Source: an uncultured Methylophilaceae bacterium
Lineage (GTDB): Bacteria > Pseudomonadota > Gammaproteobacteria > Burkholderiales > Methylophilaceae
Reading direction: 5' to 3'
Assembly (NCBI GenBank): GCA_903834185.1
Contig: CAILHX010000022.1
Span: 1-41,808 of the forward strand
DNA: 41,808 nucleotides
The notes under the pieces were generated by a model. It saw nothing but the letters and a program-made list of their open reading frames with translations. It ran no database searches and was not told where the DNA came from. This document shows, one piece after another, positions 1 to 9,526 of the stretch (position 1 is its first letter; every line of letters begins with the position of its first letter). Made by a program: the position numbers and the translations under genes.

Positions 1-1
1 C

Positions 2-301
2 ATGCCCATCATCCGACTCGGTAAGCACATCAGACTCACAGGCAAAGAAGCCTATGAGTTTCTGGATGCGACGGGACGAACCCACCTGCCTAAAACCGTA
101 AAAGAATATAACGCCGCCATAGAAGCGCTTGCCGCTTCATGGCGGAGCCTTGAGACACCAGAGGCCAATTTACTGGCTCACCTGATTGAATGTGACCAGA
201 TCATTGAAACACCAGAGGGTGAATTAGTCAGACGAGTCGACGCTGCGCTTGCTGATCTGAAAAAAGGCGCAATAGCTAAAACCAAAGAAGTTGATCCATA
301 G
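2..301 (+). CDS. Hypothetical protein, paralogue of the gene at 878
   Basis: 99 aa of unknown function. The ATG at position 2 is accepted as the real start because the paralogue at 878 begins with the same pattern (MPII.hydrophilic, then IRLTGK). The two proteins align over about the first 70 residues through IRLTGK, a GR..LP.T.KEY segment and a central (D/C)Q.IE motif. This copy then ends, whereas the other continues for about 110 residues. It is soluble and mostly helical in appearance, with no signal peptide or membrane segment. The ribosome binding site would lie outside the window. It belongs to the integrated element whose recombinase is at 3092. I do not recognise the family. Confidence 0.6.
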   Translation: MPIIRLGKHIRLTGKEAYEFLDATGRTHLPKTVKEYNAAIEALAASWRSLETPEANLLAHLIECDQIIETPEGELVRRVDAALADLKKGAIAKTKEVDP

Positions 302-314
302 AAAGGAACACCGA

Positions 315-617
315 ATGACTGAACATGTTAGATCGATCTTCTGGGATACATTCCGCAGTGTGCTGCGATATGGTTACTTCGCTCCCCTGATAGCAGCACG
401 GCTCTGTTTCAGCCGCCCAGGCGGCTATTTCAAGCATCTGCTTGCCCTTCACCGATTGAGCTTCTGGAAAGTCAGTAGCTATGCAAAGAAAGCAAGCAAT
501 GGGCGTGTTGACAGGACTTTATTCAGGACTGCTAGTCATTGTTCTCGGTGCCGGCGGGTTAACTCTGTTCGCATTGAGAATTGCCGGCAAGGCAAAACCA
601 GCCACCACAGCGGATGA
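315..617 (+). CDS. Small hypothetical ORF, possibly only its first part real
   Basis: The ATG at 315 has a good ribosome binding site (GAAAGGAA) and lies 13 bp after the preceding stop, so it is probably translated. The first 50 or so residues are aromatic and amphipathic (MTEHVRSIFWDTFRSVLRYG, then FAPLIAA). The last 45 are rich in Arg, Ser and Cys and look like out-of-frame translation. The ORF overlaps the membrane protein frame at 481 by 137 bp. Either the two are genuinely overlapping genes, or one frameshift has split a single membrane protein. No family recognised. Confidence 0.35.
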   Translation: MTEHVRSIFWDTFRSVLRYGYFAPLIAARLCFSRPGGYFKHLLALHRLSFWKVSSYAKKASNGRVDRTLFRTASHCSRCRRVNSVRIENCRQGKTSHHSG

Positions 618-786
618 GGTCAAATCCCCACAAGTAAATGCCGGCAGCCCAACGGCATGCCGGCAGGATATTAGTGAGATTGCCGGCATTGTGGGAAATA
701 TCCAGTCAGAAATAGAACTGATCAAAACAATGCTTTGGGTCGCTTTGGCGGGGATCTTTCTGTTGATTTTGAAAGCGCAATTTTAA
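481..786 (+). CDS. Small membrane protein, unknown function
   Basis: 101 aa with two clear hydrophobic segments, at about residues 8-34 (GVLTGLYSGLLVIVLGAGG and onward) and at the extreme C-terminus (MLWVALAGIFLLILKAQF). A polar linker of about 45 residues with one Cys sits between them. The start at 481 has only a weak ribosome binding site; the in-frame ATG at 499 is an alternative. It overlaps the upstream ORF in another frame, so it may be the distal half of a frameshifted gene. It could be an element-encoded membrane accessory protein, but no family is recognised. Confidence 0.45.
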   Translation: MQRKQAMGVLTGLYSGLLVIVLGAGGLTLFALRIAGKAKPATTADEVKSPQVNAGSPTACRQDISEIAGIVGNIQSEIELIKTMLWVALAGIFLLILKAQF

Positions 787-877
787 GCACACTCTGCTCT
801 CGGACGACAATCAAAAAGATTCCAAGGAAAAGGCATTCTTGCCGATACGCAAAAGAAAAAAATAAACGGAGGAAATT

Positions 878-1432
878 GTGCCTATCATTAAATATGGAGA
901 GCAAATCAGACTGACAGGAAAGGACGCTGAGAACTTCCTGAGGAATACAGGCCGCAATTCTTTACCAACGACATTAAAGGAATATCAATCCGCCATCGAG
1001 ATCGCTACTGCGCAATGGAAGGAACTGGATTCCCCTGGAGGTCAACTGATGGCATTCTTGACGAGCTCGGATCAATTGATCGAGGAAGACTGTAAGCTGG
1101 TGAAGGCCTTTGATATCAGCAAGACCGAGGAATTTAAACTCCCGTCACTGTATCTCAAGGACGAAGTGACCGGTCAGATTGCCTTCACCGAGTTTGGGTT
1201 GGAGCATTACGAAGACCAATTCAAGGAAGCTGGAATCGATATCCACAGCATCAACACAGAGTCTGGATTTGATCACGCCATACTTTGGAGCATCAAATAC
1301 AGCGCGAGGGAAGTGTTGTTCAAGGTGTTTGCCGACGAAGAACTTAAAGCTGCGTTTCAGCCATTCATAGATGCTTTAGCCAACAGACTTAAAGCATATC
1401 CGACTGAGAACAAATCATTTTGGGAGATGTAG
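878..1432 (+). CDS. Hypothetical protein, longer paralogue of the gene at 2
   Basis: 184 aa. The GTG start at 878 is chosen because a strong GGAGGAAATT ribosome binding site immediately precedes it and the N-terminus matches the paralogue at position 2. The N-terminal 70 residues are shared by both proteins. The C-terminal extension has Phe- and Glu-rich helical character and no signal peptide or membrane segment. No enzymatic motif is visible. Two related copies inside one element suggest duplication within the cargo or an element-specific protein family. Function unknown. Confidence 0.65.
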   Translation: MPIIKYGEQIRLTGKDAENFLRNTGRNSLPTTLKEYQSAIEIATAQWKELDSPGGQLMAFLTSSDQLIEEDCKLVKAFDISKTEEFKLPSLYLKDEVTGQIAFTEFGLEHYEDQFKEAGIDIHSINTESGFDHAILWSIKYSAREVLFKVFADEELKAAFQPFIDALANRLKAYPTENKSFWEM

Positions 1433-1512
1433 AATCTATAGACGTCATGATTCAGACTTCTTCTTATTAACTTGCAAAAACAAAGAATAAACATACAGAT
1501 TTTGCCTACTAC

Positions 1513-1526
1513 TGACACGTTGGCAG
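1513..1526 (+). repeat. 14-bp direct repeat, copy 1
   Basis: TGACACGTTGGCAG. It is identical to the copies at 2298-2311 and 2729-2742, all in the same orientation and all outside confident genes. See findings for possible roles. Confidence 0.8.
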
Positions 1527-1688
1527 AGAATTGTCATATAAATCTTGTGAAAACGTAAATATTACTTGCCGGTGCGGGCAGATGCTTTTTGTAGCACCTG
1601 AGCCAATTTATCCGGCGATACCGTTTCTTTTTGACCGGCTTTGAGCACAAACAAAATAATCTCGCTTTACTTTTACGACTATTGACGA

Positions 1689-2219
1689 TTACATCAGGTG
1701 ATATTGTCGACACAGAACCAAAAGACATTTTCTGATTTCTCGATCAGCAGCCGATTTACCTGCGGCAATCATCCCTGCAAACATACTCAGGCTTATAGGC
1801 CCAGGATGAAGCTCGACATGGAGGTTTATCAATGCGTTTCTCATTTCGATTTCTTTTTTAATCTTTTGCCGATATCTCGCCTGGATATCATGGTTGGTCA
1901 TTGGAGCGGATTCCTGCTGACGCTTCGACACTAAGGGTTTCTTGATGACCTGAGCTCGAAAGCACAGCAGATAAAGATAATCTTCAATGCAGGGGCTATC
2001 CTTACCACCAGTCGCCAATACCTTTAGCAATCCTTCCCCAAGCGACCGAAAATCAGTCGCCTTTTGAAACCCTAAAATCTTTATATAAGCTGCGTTCGCC
2101 CTTCTGAATAACTCATTATCGCTTGGGTGGGATCGCCTGTATCTTGTCTGCCTTTCTGCATTGGTCAGCACTTTAACTTTGGGAGGCCTGCCGACTTTCT
2201 TCTTTGCGGGTGCATCCAT
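1689..2219 (-). CDS. AT-hook-like basic protein with internal duplication
   Basis: 176 aa, rich in Arg and Lys. The N-terminus (KKKVGRPPKVKV, residues 6-17) has the GRP core of an AT-hook, which binds the minor groove of AT-rich DNA. The pattern T-N-x-(E/D)-x-Q-x-R-Y-R occurs twice, at residues 19-28 and 108-117, each at the head of a basic helical stretch, so the protein looks built from two related halves. There is no obvious ribosome binding site before the ATG at 2219. The upstream DNA is very AT-rich and has GTTACG/CGTAAC sites. A DNA-binding or replication/partition accessory role in the element is an inference; no family is recognised. Confidence 0.55.
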   Translation of the reverse strand: MDAPAKKKVGRPPKVKVLTNAERQTRYRRSHPSDNELFRRANAAYIKILGFQKATDFRSLGEGLLKVLATGGKDSPCIEDYLYLLCFRAQVIKKPLVSKRQQESAPMTNHDIQARYRQKIKKEIEMRNALINLHVELHPGPISLSMFAGMIAAGKSAADREIRKCLLVLCRQYHLM

Positions 2220-2226
2220 AATTTAT

Positions 2227-2294
2227 GTTACGCGATATTAAGCCCGTAACTATTATATAACCATATGATTATATTTTACTTAATTTTCGTTACG
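2227..2294. promoter_or_regulatory. AT-rich upstream region with GTTACG/CGTAAC inverted motifs
   Basis: Just upstream of the AT-hook-like gene, GTTACG (2227-2232) and CGTAAC (2245-2250) form an inverted repeat. A second GTTACG is at 2289-2294. The DNA between is strongly AT-rich. This could be a promoter with an operator, perhaps for autoregulation, but that is inferred from arrangement only. Confidence 0.3.
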
Positions 2295-2297
2295 CTA

Positions 2298-2311
2298 TGA
2301 CACGTTGGCAG
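2298..2311 (+). repeat. 14-bp direct repeat, copy 2
   Basis: TGACACGTTGGCAG, identical to copies 1 and 3 and 785 bp after copy 1. It lies between the AT-hook-like gene and the largely noncoding stretch. Confidence 0.8.
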
Positions 2312-2891
2312 TAAAGTCTCCCCTGTCCATCAGGACCAGAATCTGGTGTTAGATTGAAAATTTGGGAAGAACTGAAGACGTACTAAGTTGGATGTTATCC
2401 AGTTCAGCTACTGCATTTATAAGCAATACTCGGATAATTAAGTGAAACGCTAAAAAACTCACTTATAAGCACATTACATCAGAAAATAAAATCTTGCAAC
2501 ACAGAAAGTTGAACATCAAGGGTGCTTATCGCTCTATTGCAAATCCACACGCCGCCAGGCAAAGCCCAGTTGCCATCTAAATCAAGCGAAACGCGTTTAA
2601 CCGAATATCTCTCCTCGCCTTCCAGTCTCTTGCAATTTATAGATTTTAGGTAAATTAACACCAGCATCCATTACACATATCTGCTGCGAATGAAATCTGA
2701 ACAAAATTGCAGCGTTTTCGAGGTGCAGTGACACGTTGGCAGCCATTCCGCTGAACTTATCAGGCGCACCAATGAATCGCCGACCTAGATTGCAGCAATT
2801 CAAAATCTTACTTATTTCTAGCCACATTCGGTTATTGCCAAAGAGAGATCGTAGGCAACAATCATCCATATCTCTTTTTTAACCTATCCCA
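2312..2891. other. Intergenic stretch with only doubtful small ORFs
   Basis: About 580 bp between the second 14-mer and the excisionase-like gene. Two minus-strand ORFs overlap here, at 2479-2667 (62 aa) and 2597-2869 (90 aa). Neither has a convincing ribosome binding site, and they overlap in different frames for 71 bp. They could be remnants of one decayed gene. The third 14-mer lies inside. I see no RNA gene. Confidence 0.4.
2729..2742 (+). repeat. 14-bp direct repeat, copy 3
   Basis: TGACACGTTGGCAG, identical to the other two copies, 150 bp upstream of the excisionase-like gene and in the same orientation. Confidence 0.8.
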
Positions 2892-3191
2892 ATGAACACG
2901 CTCACTTTGCAAGAAGCGGCTAGGCTGCTAAAGATTCACCCCGTCACCCTTGCAGGCAAAGCTCGTGCAGGAGAAATCCCCGGTACTAAGATCGGACGTT
3001 GCTGGGTCTTTATCGATATTGACTTGGCAGAGTATATCCGCTCAAAATACAGTCGGCGTGTGTCAGAGGGTGAACATGAAGGAATATCACCATGTCACTT
3101 TACAGACGCAAAGATTCGTCCGCCTGGTGGATCAAAGTATCCATCAATGGACGAACAGTATCAAAAAGTACTGGGACTGCCGACAAGGTAG
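2892..3191 (+). CDS. Excisionase-like helix-turn-helix protein
   Basis: 99 aa. Residues 1-50 form a MerR/excisionase-type winged HTH: an LTLQEAARLLKIHPVTLAGKA recognition region, then PGTKIGRCWVF.D.DL..Y. Small HTH proteins of this type commonly sit directly upstream of tyrosine recombinases and direct excision or regulate the integrase. The last 100 bp overlap the recombinase in another frame. The C-terminus (YQKVLGLPTR) resembles the conserved tail I associate with this family in Betaproteobacteria, so the overlap is probably real. Expected role: directionality factor or regulator of the recombinase at 3092. Confidence 0.75.
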   Translation: MNTLTLQEAARLLKIHPVTLAGKARAGEIPGTKIGRCWVFIDIDLAEYIRSKYSRRVSEGEHEGISPCHFTDAKIRPPGGSKYPSMDEQYQKVLGLPTR

Positions 3192-4156
3192 ATGCTCAGG
3201 AATTCCATGACAGGCTAAAAGTCTCGATGTGGGAACAAGACAGGCTTGGTCATAAACCTAGCAGATCCTGGCAGGAAGCTGTAGTCAGATGGTTGGTGGA
3301 AACATCGCACAAGGCAACACACTGTGATGACATTGCAAAATTCAAGCGACTACATGAGCATCTGGGTCACTTGAAATTGAATGAAATCACGCGTGACGTA
3401 CTAGATTCTACCGCGCAGGATTTGTTGAAGCCGCACGTGAAAAAACTGGGCAACAATGCCAAGCGATTGGTATCACCTAAGCCATCCACAATTAATCGTT
3501 ATCTGGCACTGATACGTTCTATTCTGATTCGGGCAAGGGATGAATGGGAATGGATCGATAAGGTGCCGAAAGTAAGGCTGTTTAGAGAACCAGAAGGGCG
3601 TGAACGCGCAATTACGCCTGAGCAAGCAAGGAAGTTACTGCATGAACTCCCAGAGCACCAACGGGATACCGTGTTGTTTGCTTTGCTCACCGGATTGCGA
3701 CAAGCAAACGTGCTAGGGCTGGAATGGTCTTGTGTGAATTTGGAACAGCGACATGCTTATGTAAGAGCTACGCATTCCAAAAACCGCAAGGCAATCTCTG
3801 TTCCATTAACGGATGATGCTCTGGTGATATTGCAGCGGCAAATTGGTAAACACCCTATTCGGGTTTTTACCTATGCTGGAAAGCCGCTGGCACGTGCAAA
3901 CACTGCGTCATGGGTAGCTGCATTAAAACGTGCGGGCATTGAAGATTTCCGCTGGCATGATTTAAGGCACACTTGGGCAACATGGCATCGCATGGCTGGA
4001 ACACCTACTCATGAGCTGCAACGCTTGGGTGGATGGAAAACAGGAGCAATGGTAGAAAGATACGCCCACCTAGCACCTAATGCCCTGCAAGATGCTGCTG
4101 CACGTCTTGGTTCTGCTGTCAGTAGCTACGATTTAGCTACGTTCAGCGAGAAATAA
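3092..4156 (+). CDS. Tyrosine recombinase/integrase of the element
   Basis: 354 aa site-specific recombinase of the phage integrase family. The N-terminal arm-binding part is followed by a core-binding domain (about 55-155) and a catalytic domain (about 170-335). All catalytic residues are present: Arg203 (TGLRQAN), Lys230, His289 and Arg292 (HDLRH), Trp315 (GGWKT) and the nucleophile Tyr324 (VERYAHLAP). It overlaps the upstream HTH gene by 100 bp, implying coupled translation. Its stop is 36 bp from the CCA end of tRNA-Lys, the usual layout for an integrase using a tRNA 3' end as att site. The element therefore extends leftwards out of the window. Confidence 0.93.
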   Translation: MSLYRRKDSSAWWIKVSINGRTVSKSTGTADKVDAQEFHDRLKVSMWEQDRLGHKPSRSWQEAVVRWLVETSHKATHCDDIAKFKRLHEHLGHLKLNEITRDVLDSTAQDLLKPHVKKLGNNAKRLVSPKPSTINRYLALIRSILIRARDEWEWIDKVPKVRLFREPEGRERAITPEQARKLLHELPEHQRDTVLFALLTGLRQANVLGLEWSCVNLEQRHAYVRATHSKNRKAISVPLTDDALVILQRQIGKHPIRVFTYAGKPLARANTASWVAALKRAGIEDFRWHDLRHTWATWHRMAGTPTHELQRLGGWKTGAMVERYAHLAPNALQDAAARLGSAVSSYDLATFSEK

Positions 4157-4185
4157 AAAACGGCTCACATTGCTGCAAGCCGCTT
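4154..4185 (-). terminator. Rho-independent terminator of tRNA-Lys
   Basis: Read on the minus strand, an AGCGGCTT...GAGCCG hairpin (arms 4178-4182 and 4161-4165 are the perfect core) is followed by a run of six T (4155-4160). It lies just downstream of the tRNA and overlaps the recombinase stop codon on the other strand. Confidence 0.7.
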
Positions 4186-4189
4186 ATAA

Positions 4190-6019
<1,830 letters not shown>

Positions 6020-6091
6020 TCGCGCTTAAAAAAACACATCAATGCATCACCAGCAAGCCCAGAACAAAACTACCCTTGGAGAAAGCAAAAC

Positions 6092-7045
6092 ATGAGTACT
6101 TTACTATCACAATTAAAAGACATGACCACCATCGTTGCCGATACCGGCGACGTGGAAGCTATCAAGAGCGTCAAGCCTGTTGATGCCACTACCAACCCTT
6201 CTTTGCTGCTGAAGGCCAGCCTGTTGCCGCAATATGCACCGCTGATCGCCGATGCTATCGCCTACGCCAAGAAACAAGGCGGCGACAAGGCTGCGCAGAT
6301 CGAGAACGCTGCCGACAAGCTGGCAGTTTCCATCGGCCTCGAGATTCAGAAAAACATCCCCGGCCGTATCTCCACCGAAGTGGATGCACGTCTGTCGTTC
6401 AATGTGGATGCCATGGTAGCCAAGGGCCGCAAGATCATCGCCCTGTACAAGGATGCAGGCGTGGACAAGAGCCGCGTGCTGATCAAGCTGGCTTCTACCT
6501 GGGAAGGCATCCGCGCTGGTGAGATTCTGGAAAAAGAAGGCATCAACTGTAACCTGACCCTGCTGTTCGGTTTCGGCCAGGCGCGCGCTTGTGCAGAAGC
6601 CGGTGTATTCCTCATCTCCCCATTCGTCGGTCGCATCCTTGACTGGTACAAGGCCAAGAACCCAGGCACCGAGTACACCGCTGAGACCGACCCAGGCGTG
6701 CAATCGGTGCACAAGATCTATGCCTATTACAAAGAGTACGGTTACAAGACCGTGGTCATGGGCGCATCTTTCCGTAACATCGGCGAAATCATTCAATTAG
6801 CTGGTTGCGACCGCCTGACCATCGCCCCTAACCTGCTGCAAGAACTGGAAGCCACCCAAGGCAACCTGCCACGCATCCTGAAAGACGGCGGCGCGACCAA
6901 GAAAGCTCCTGCCAAGTTGACCGAAGCCGAATTCCGTTTCGAACTGAACCAGGATGCCATGGCAACCGAAAAGCTGGCTGAAGGCATACGCGGTTTCGTA
7001 GCCGACCAGATCAAGCTGGAAGTGGCACTGGCTGAAAAGCTGTAA
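6092..7045 (+). CDS. tal: Transaldolase
   Basis: 317 aa, class I (TalB-type) length. Transfers a dihydroxyacetone unit between sedoheptulose 7-phosphate and glyceraldehyde 3-phosphate in the pentose phosphate pathway. In methylotrophs it can also serve regeneration steps of the ribulose monophosphate cycle. The Schiff-base Lys132 lies in [12 protein letters not shown]. Other conserved features are DATTNPSL near residue 30, FGF.QA.ACAEAG and SPFVGRI. A GGAG ribosome binding site precedes ATG 6092. An intrinsic terminator follows. It is the second gene after pgm. Confidence 0.96.
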   Translation: MSTLLSQLKDMTTIVADTGDVEAIKSVKPVDATTNPSLLLKASLLPQYAPLIADAIAYAKKQGGDKAAQIENAADKLAVSIGLEIQKNIPGRISTEVDARLSFNVDAMVAKGRKIIALYKDAGVDKSRVLIKLASTWEGIRAGEILEKEGINCNLTLLFGFGQARACAEAGVFLISPFVGRILDWYKAKNPGTEYTAETDPGVQSVHKIYAYYKEYGYKTVVMGASFRNIGEIIQLAGCDRLTIAPNLLQELEATQGNLPRILKDGGATKKAPAKLTEAEFRFELNQDAMATEKLAEGIRGFVADQIKLEVALAEKL

Positions 7046-7080
7046 GAAAATAGCAAATTTCGCCTGGAAAAAAGGCAGAA

Positions 7081-7114
7081 AAAAAGGCCAGAGTTTTACT
7101 CTGGCCTTTTTTTT
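7081..7114 (+). terminator. Rho-independent terminator after tal
   Basis: A GGCCAGA (7086-7092)/TCTGGCC (7100-7106) hairpin followed by eight T. The A-run on the left makes it potentially bidirectional, so it could also end the minus-strand gene at 7131. Confidence 0.9.
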
Positions 7115-7130
7115 CGCCATGTTTTAACGA

Positions 7131-7490
7131 TCAGGCAAAAACGTCTACGTTATTACCGGGGGCGATGGTCAGCGCTCTGGTGACCGGGCTATTGGCGACG
7201 GCATTAACGCTGGCATTGGCATTTGTGGTGGCGCTGGTCGCGCTGGTTTTGGGCGGCGCCTGGTCACTGATCTGTTGTATCTGTGCCTTGGCGGTGCTGA
7301 TCTTGCTCGAGATCTCCTGAATCTGGTTCTTGCCTTCTATGGTGTCGGCTGAAGAACAATTCACGCAATCGGACAATTGCCGCTGGTAAATGGCGATCTG
7401 CGCCTGGATTCCGGCAGCAGTAAGATTTGAACCACTGGCGCTGGACCCAGTGTATCCGGTGTACCCGGCAGAAGCGACGGCGGCTGTCAT
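7131..7490 (-). CDS. Small FlxA-like hypothetical protein
   Basis: 119 aa, low complexity, rich in Ala, Ser, Thr and Gln. Residues 30-78 form a helical, coiled-coil-prone stretch with a CVNC pair. A Thr/Ala/Asn-rich tail follows. The composition and IQAQIAIYQRQL-type helix recall FlxA-like proteins, but this is weak. A good AAGGGGA ribosome binding site precedes ATG 7490. No signal peptide is obvious. Function unknown. Confidence 0.65.
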   Translation of the reverse strand: MTAAVASAGYTGYTGSSASGSNLTAAGIQAQIAIYQRQLSDCVNCSSADTIEGKNQIQEISSKISTAKAQIQQISDQAPPKTSATSATTNANASVNAVANSPVTRALTIAPGNNVDVFA

Positions 7491-7603
7491 ACATTCCCCT
7501 TCATCATCGAATTAAACATGGCTCTCCTTGCTTAGTCGATGGCCTGCCGCATGCCTTACAAAAAAATTATCAAGGATTTCACTGTTTTTGTCATAATCCA
7601 ATT

Positions 7604-8044
7604 GTGCCTATACAAAAAACTCCTGCAAAGCTTTCATACACCACAGGACTCAGCAAAACTGAGCGCCTGCAGCTTGCACTGGAGGCTTTCTCCGCGCTAC
7701 CGCAAGCGGTCAGCTACAGGCAGGCGATCATTGATATGCAACACATATTGCGCCAGGTCGAAAGCGAACACACCACTCTGCCCTATCTTGAAGAACATGG
7801 GCATTCCGGTCTGCAACTGCATCTATTCGCTTATCATCCCAACGGCTCGTTCTGGAAGAGTCTGGACAACGGCAATCAGGTTTGCCAGCTGACTTCTCAC
7901 TACGCGGAATTCTGGCTGGATGGCGGTGTTGCGGTGTACACACGTAGCGGAAATTTCAGCGAGAAACTGGTGTATTGCAAGCCGGAAAATCTATTGAATC
8001 TGCCTGTTGGCAGTGACCTCAAAAAACAGATGTGGAAACAATAA
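7604..8044 (+). CDS. Conserved-looking hypothetical protein
   Basis: About 146 aa from the GTG at 7604. The frame stays open upstream to 7427, but that part is antisense to the FlxA-like gene and reads as junk. The protein starts with PIQKTPAKLSYTTGLSKTER, then a helical region (LQLALEAFSALPQAVSYRQA) and a compact half rich in Trp, Tyr and Phe. No membrane segment or catalytic motif. The start has only a weak ribosome binding site, so it is uncertain. Family not recognised. Confidence 0.6.
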   Translation: MPIQKTPAKLSYTTGLSKTERLQLALEAFSALPQAVSYRQAIIDMQHILRQVESEHTTLPYLEEHGHSGLQLHLFAYHPNGSFWKSLDNGNQVCQLTSHYAEFWLDGGVAVYTRSGNFSEKLVYCKPENLLNLPVGSDLKKQMWKQ

Positions 8045-8083
8045 CTGCCCAGGAACAACATATTCCGTAGGCAATAAGTGTTG

Positions 8084-8281
8084 CTACCGGAGTGACTCTT
8101 TCTGCCGAAATGCCAGGCAGTAGGCTTGCGAGACTTCGATCACATCCAGCTGCGGCAAGCGCTTGCTTTTGAAATTCATGCCCCGGCAACCATAAGGAAA
8201 ACTGGCATCGTGCGTGATGTAGTAATGCGCGCAATCAAGACAATTAGGCATTTCCTGCAGCGGTTCGATCAAATCATTCAT
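8084..8281 (-). CDS. Small Cys-containing protein, possible zinc-binding
   Basis: 65 aa from ATG 8281. It has CLDCAHYY near the N-terminus, PYGCRGMNFKSKRLP in the middle and a C-terminal Cys, a C-x2-C...C...C pattern that could bind zinc. Small proteins with a C..C.HYY.....P.GC..M.FKS..LP pattern are widespread in Proteobacteria and sometimes loosely annotated as uracil-DNA glycosylase-like; no glycosylase motif is present. It starts 4 bp after the mlaC-type gene on the same strand, so it is probably cotranscribed with it. Confidence 0.7.
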   Translation of the reverse strand: MNDLIEPLQEMPNCLDCAHYYITHDASFPYGCRGMNFKSKRLPQLDVIEVSQAYCLAFRQKESLR

Positions 8282-8285
8282 CCAA

Positions 8286-8927
8286 TCAGTTTTTGTTTTT
8301 TGCTGCACTGGCAACGTTGTTCTTCTGTTCCAGCGTTTGAATCAAACCGTTCACGCCGACTTGCTTGATGAGTGACGAAAACTGGGAATGGTAGTTCTTC
8401 GCCATGCTCACCCCTTCGTATGTCAGATCATAGATCTTCCAGCCGTCATCTGTCTTTTCCATGCTGTAATCCACCGTATCGTAATCGTTAGGTGCCATCT
8501 GCACCCGCACCGTGACTTCGGCAACCGTATCATCCGGTTTCATATGCAACGGCAGGTAAGTAAGCGCCTGACCGTCATAATGGGATAACGCCGACGACAG
8601 CGTATGCGTGAACAGTTTTTGCAACCCGGCCTCTACATTTATACGCTGATCGGGCGTAGCAGTTTCCCAGTCACTTCCCATCGCGATCCGCGTCATGTGC
8701 TCAAGATCGAAATGCGGCATAGCCGCTTGTTCGATCACCTCGGCGATCTTGTCCACCTGCACCTTGGGAAAATCCTGGTCGCTCTTGAGCGCATCCAGTA
8801 CCTGGTTGGTCGCATCCTTCACCACTACATCCGGCGTTACAGGATCCGCCCAGCTCAAATGGGTTATTACTAACAATGCTAGACCCAACAATGACAAGTT
8901 CGGCAATAAATTTAACCCGCGCTTCAT
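8286..8927 (-). CDS. MlaC/Ttg2D-family phospholipid-binding protein
   Basis: 213 aa. A signal peptide (MKRGLNLLPNLSLLGLALLV and on, probably cleaved after SWA) sends it to the periplasm. The mature part follows the MlaC pattern: a helical N-terminal half with FDLEHMTRIAMG...A....R, then the beta-sheet half (VRVQ..P.DYDTVDYSMEKTDDGWKIYDLTYEGVSMAKNY...F). MlaC proteins carry phospholipids between outer and inner membrane. No other mla gene is adjacent, so this is a stand-alone copy. The small Cys protein follows directly. Confidence 0.88.
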   Translation of the reverse strand: MKRGLNLLPNLSLLGLALLVITHLSWADPVTPDVVVKDATNQVLDALKSDQDFPKVQVDKIAEVIEQAAMPHFDLEHMTRIAMGSDWETATPDQRINVEAGLQKLFTHTLSSALSHYDGQALTYLPLHMKPDDTVAEVTVRVQMAPNDYDTVDYSMEKTDDGWKIYDLTYEGVSMAKNYHSQFSSLIKQVGVNGLIQTLEQKNNVASAAKNKN

Positions 8928-9029
8928 ATCAACCTCCAGTTCACCGTGATGTTCTGATTTATTGGTATGCAGAATGATGCTTGTTTATTATTATTGCCGA
9001 AAAATCAATGCTTGTGGTGACTTAGCAGC

Positions 9030-9266
9030 TCAACCGGTATAACCCTCGACTGTCTTCACATCGCGCATACTGGCTGTCGACGGATCAGCAGCAAATTCAA
9101 GTTTGGCACGCCGCTGGCGCAACAGATCCCAGCATTGATCGAGCTGTTCGGCAATATGTTTCAGCCTGTCCTTGTTTTGTTCTATGGTTGCTTCATTGCT
9201 GTATATACGTTGTTCTTCTTCAACCAGTTCGGTGATGTGATCGAGTATTTTGCTTTCTTTCATCAT
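9030..9266 (-). CDS. DUF2630-type small helical protein
   Basis: 78 aa from the MMKES start at 9266 (9263 also possible), preceded by GGAGAG. The pattern ILDHI.ELVEEE near the N-terminus, LDQCWDLLRQRRA.LEF and a C-terminal VEGY is that of DUF2630, a short, all-helical family of unknown function. The longer upstream frame to 9314 lacks support. Confidence 0.8.
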   Translation of the reverse strand: MMKESKILDHITELVEEEQRIYSNEATIEQNKDRLKHIAEQLDQCWDLLRQRRAKLEFAADPSTASMRDVKTVEGYTG

Positions 9267-9526
9267 TGCTCTCCAGAGTCTTTTGCCGGAATGGCACGCA
9301 ACATATCCAAACAAGATGTTGTTTTAGCATATTAAGGGCAAACACGGATAGCTTCTGTGCGCTAACTGACACAGCGTGATGAGAATGCAGGTGCGAAGCG
9401 ATAAGTTGATGCGCGCTGCCAAAATTTATTTTTCTATCAGTGCAATATTTACGTTTTTGAGCCGTCTATATGCATATGGATATACGCTCTGCCTCCCCGA
9501 TCTCTCATTATTTGCAAGCAAACTAA

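Noticed and set aside
1562-1669. A 34-codon minus-strand frame (LFVLKAGQKETVSPDKLAQV core) between stops
   Set aside because: It reads like real protein but has no ATG or ribosome binding site. It may be a gene remnant, but a family cannot be named.
2479-2869. Two overlapping minus-strand ORFs of 62 and 90 aa
   Set aside because: No ribosome binding sites, different frames, no recognisable motif. At most a decayed gene.
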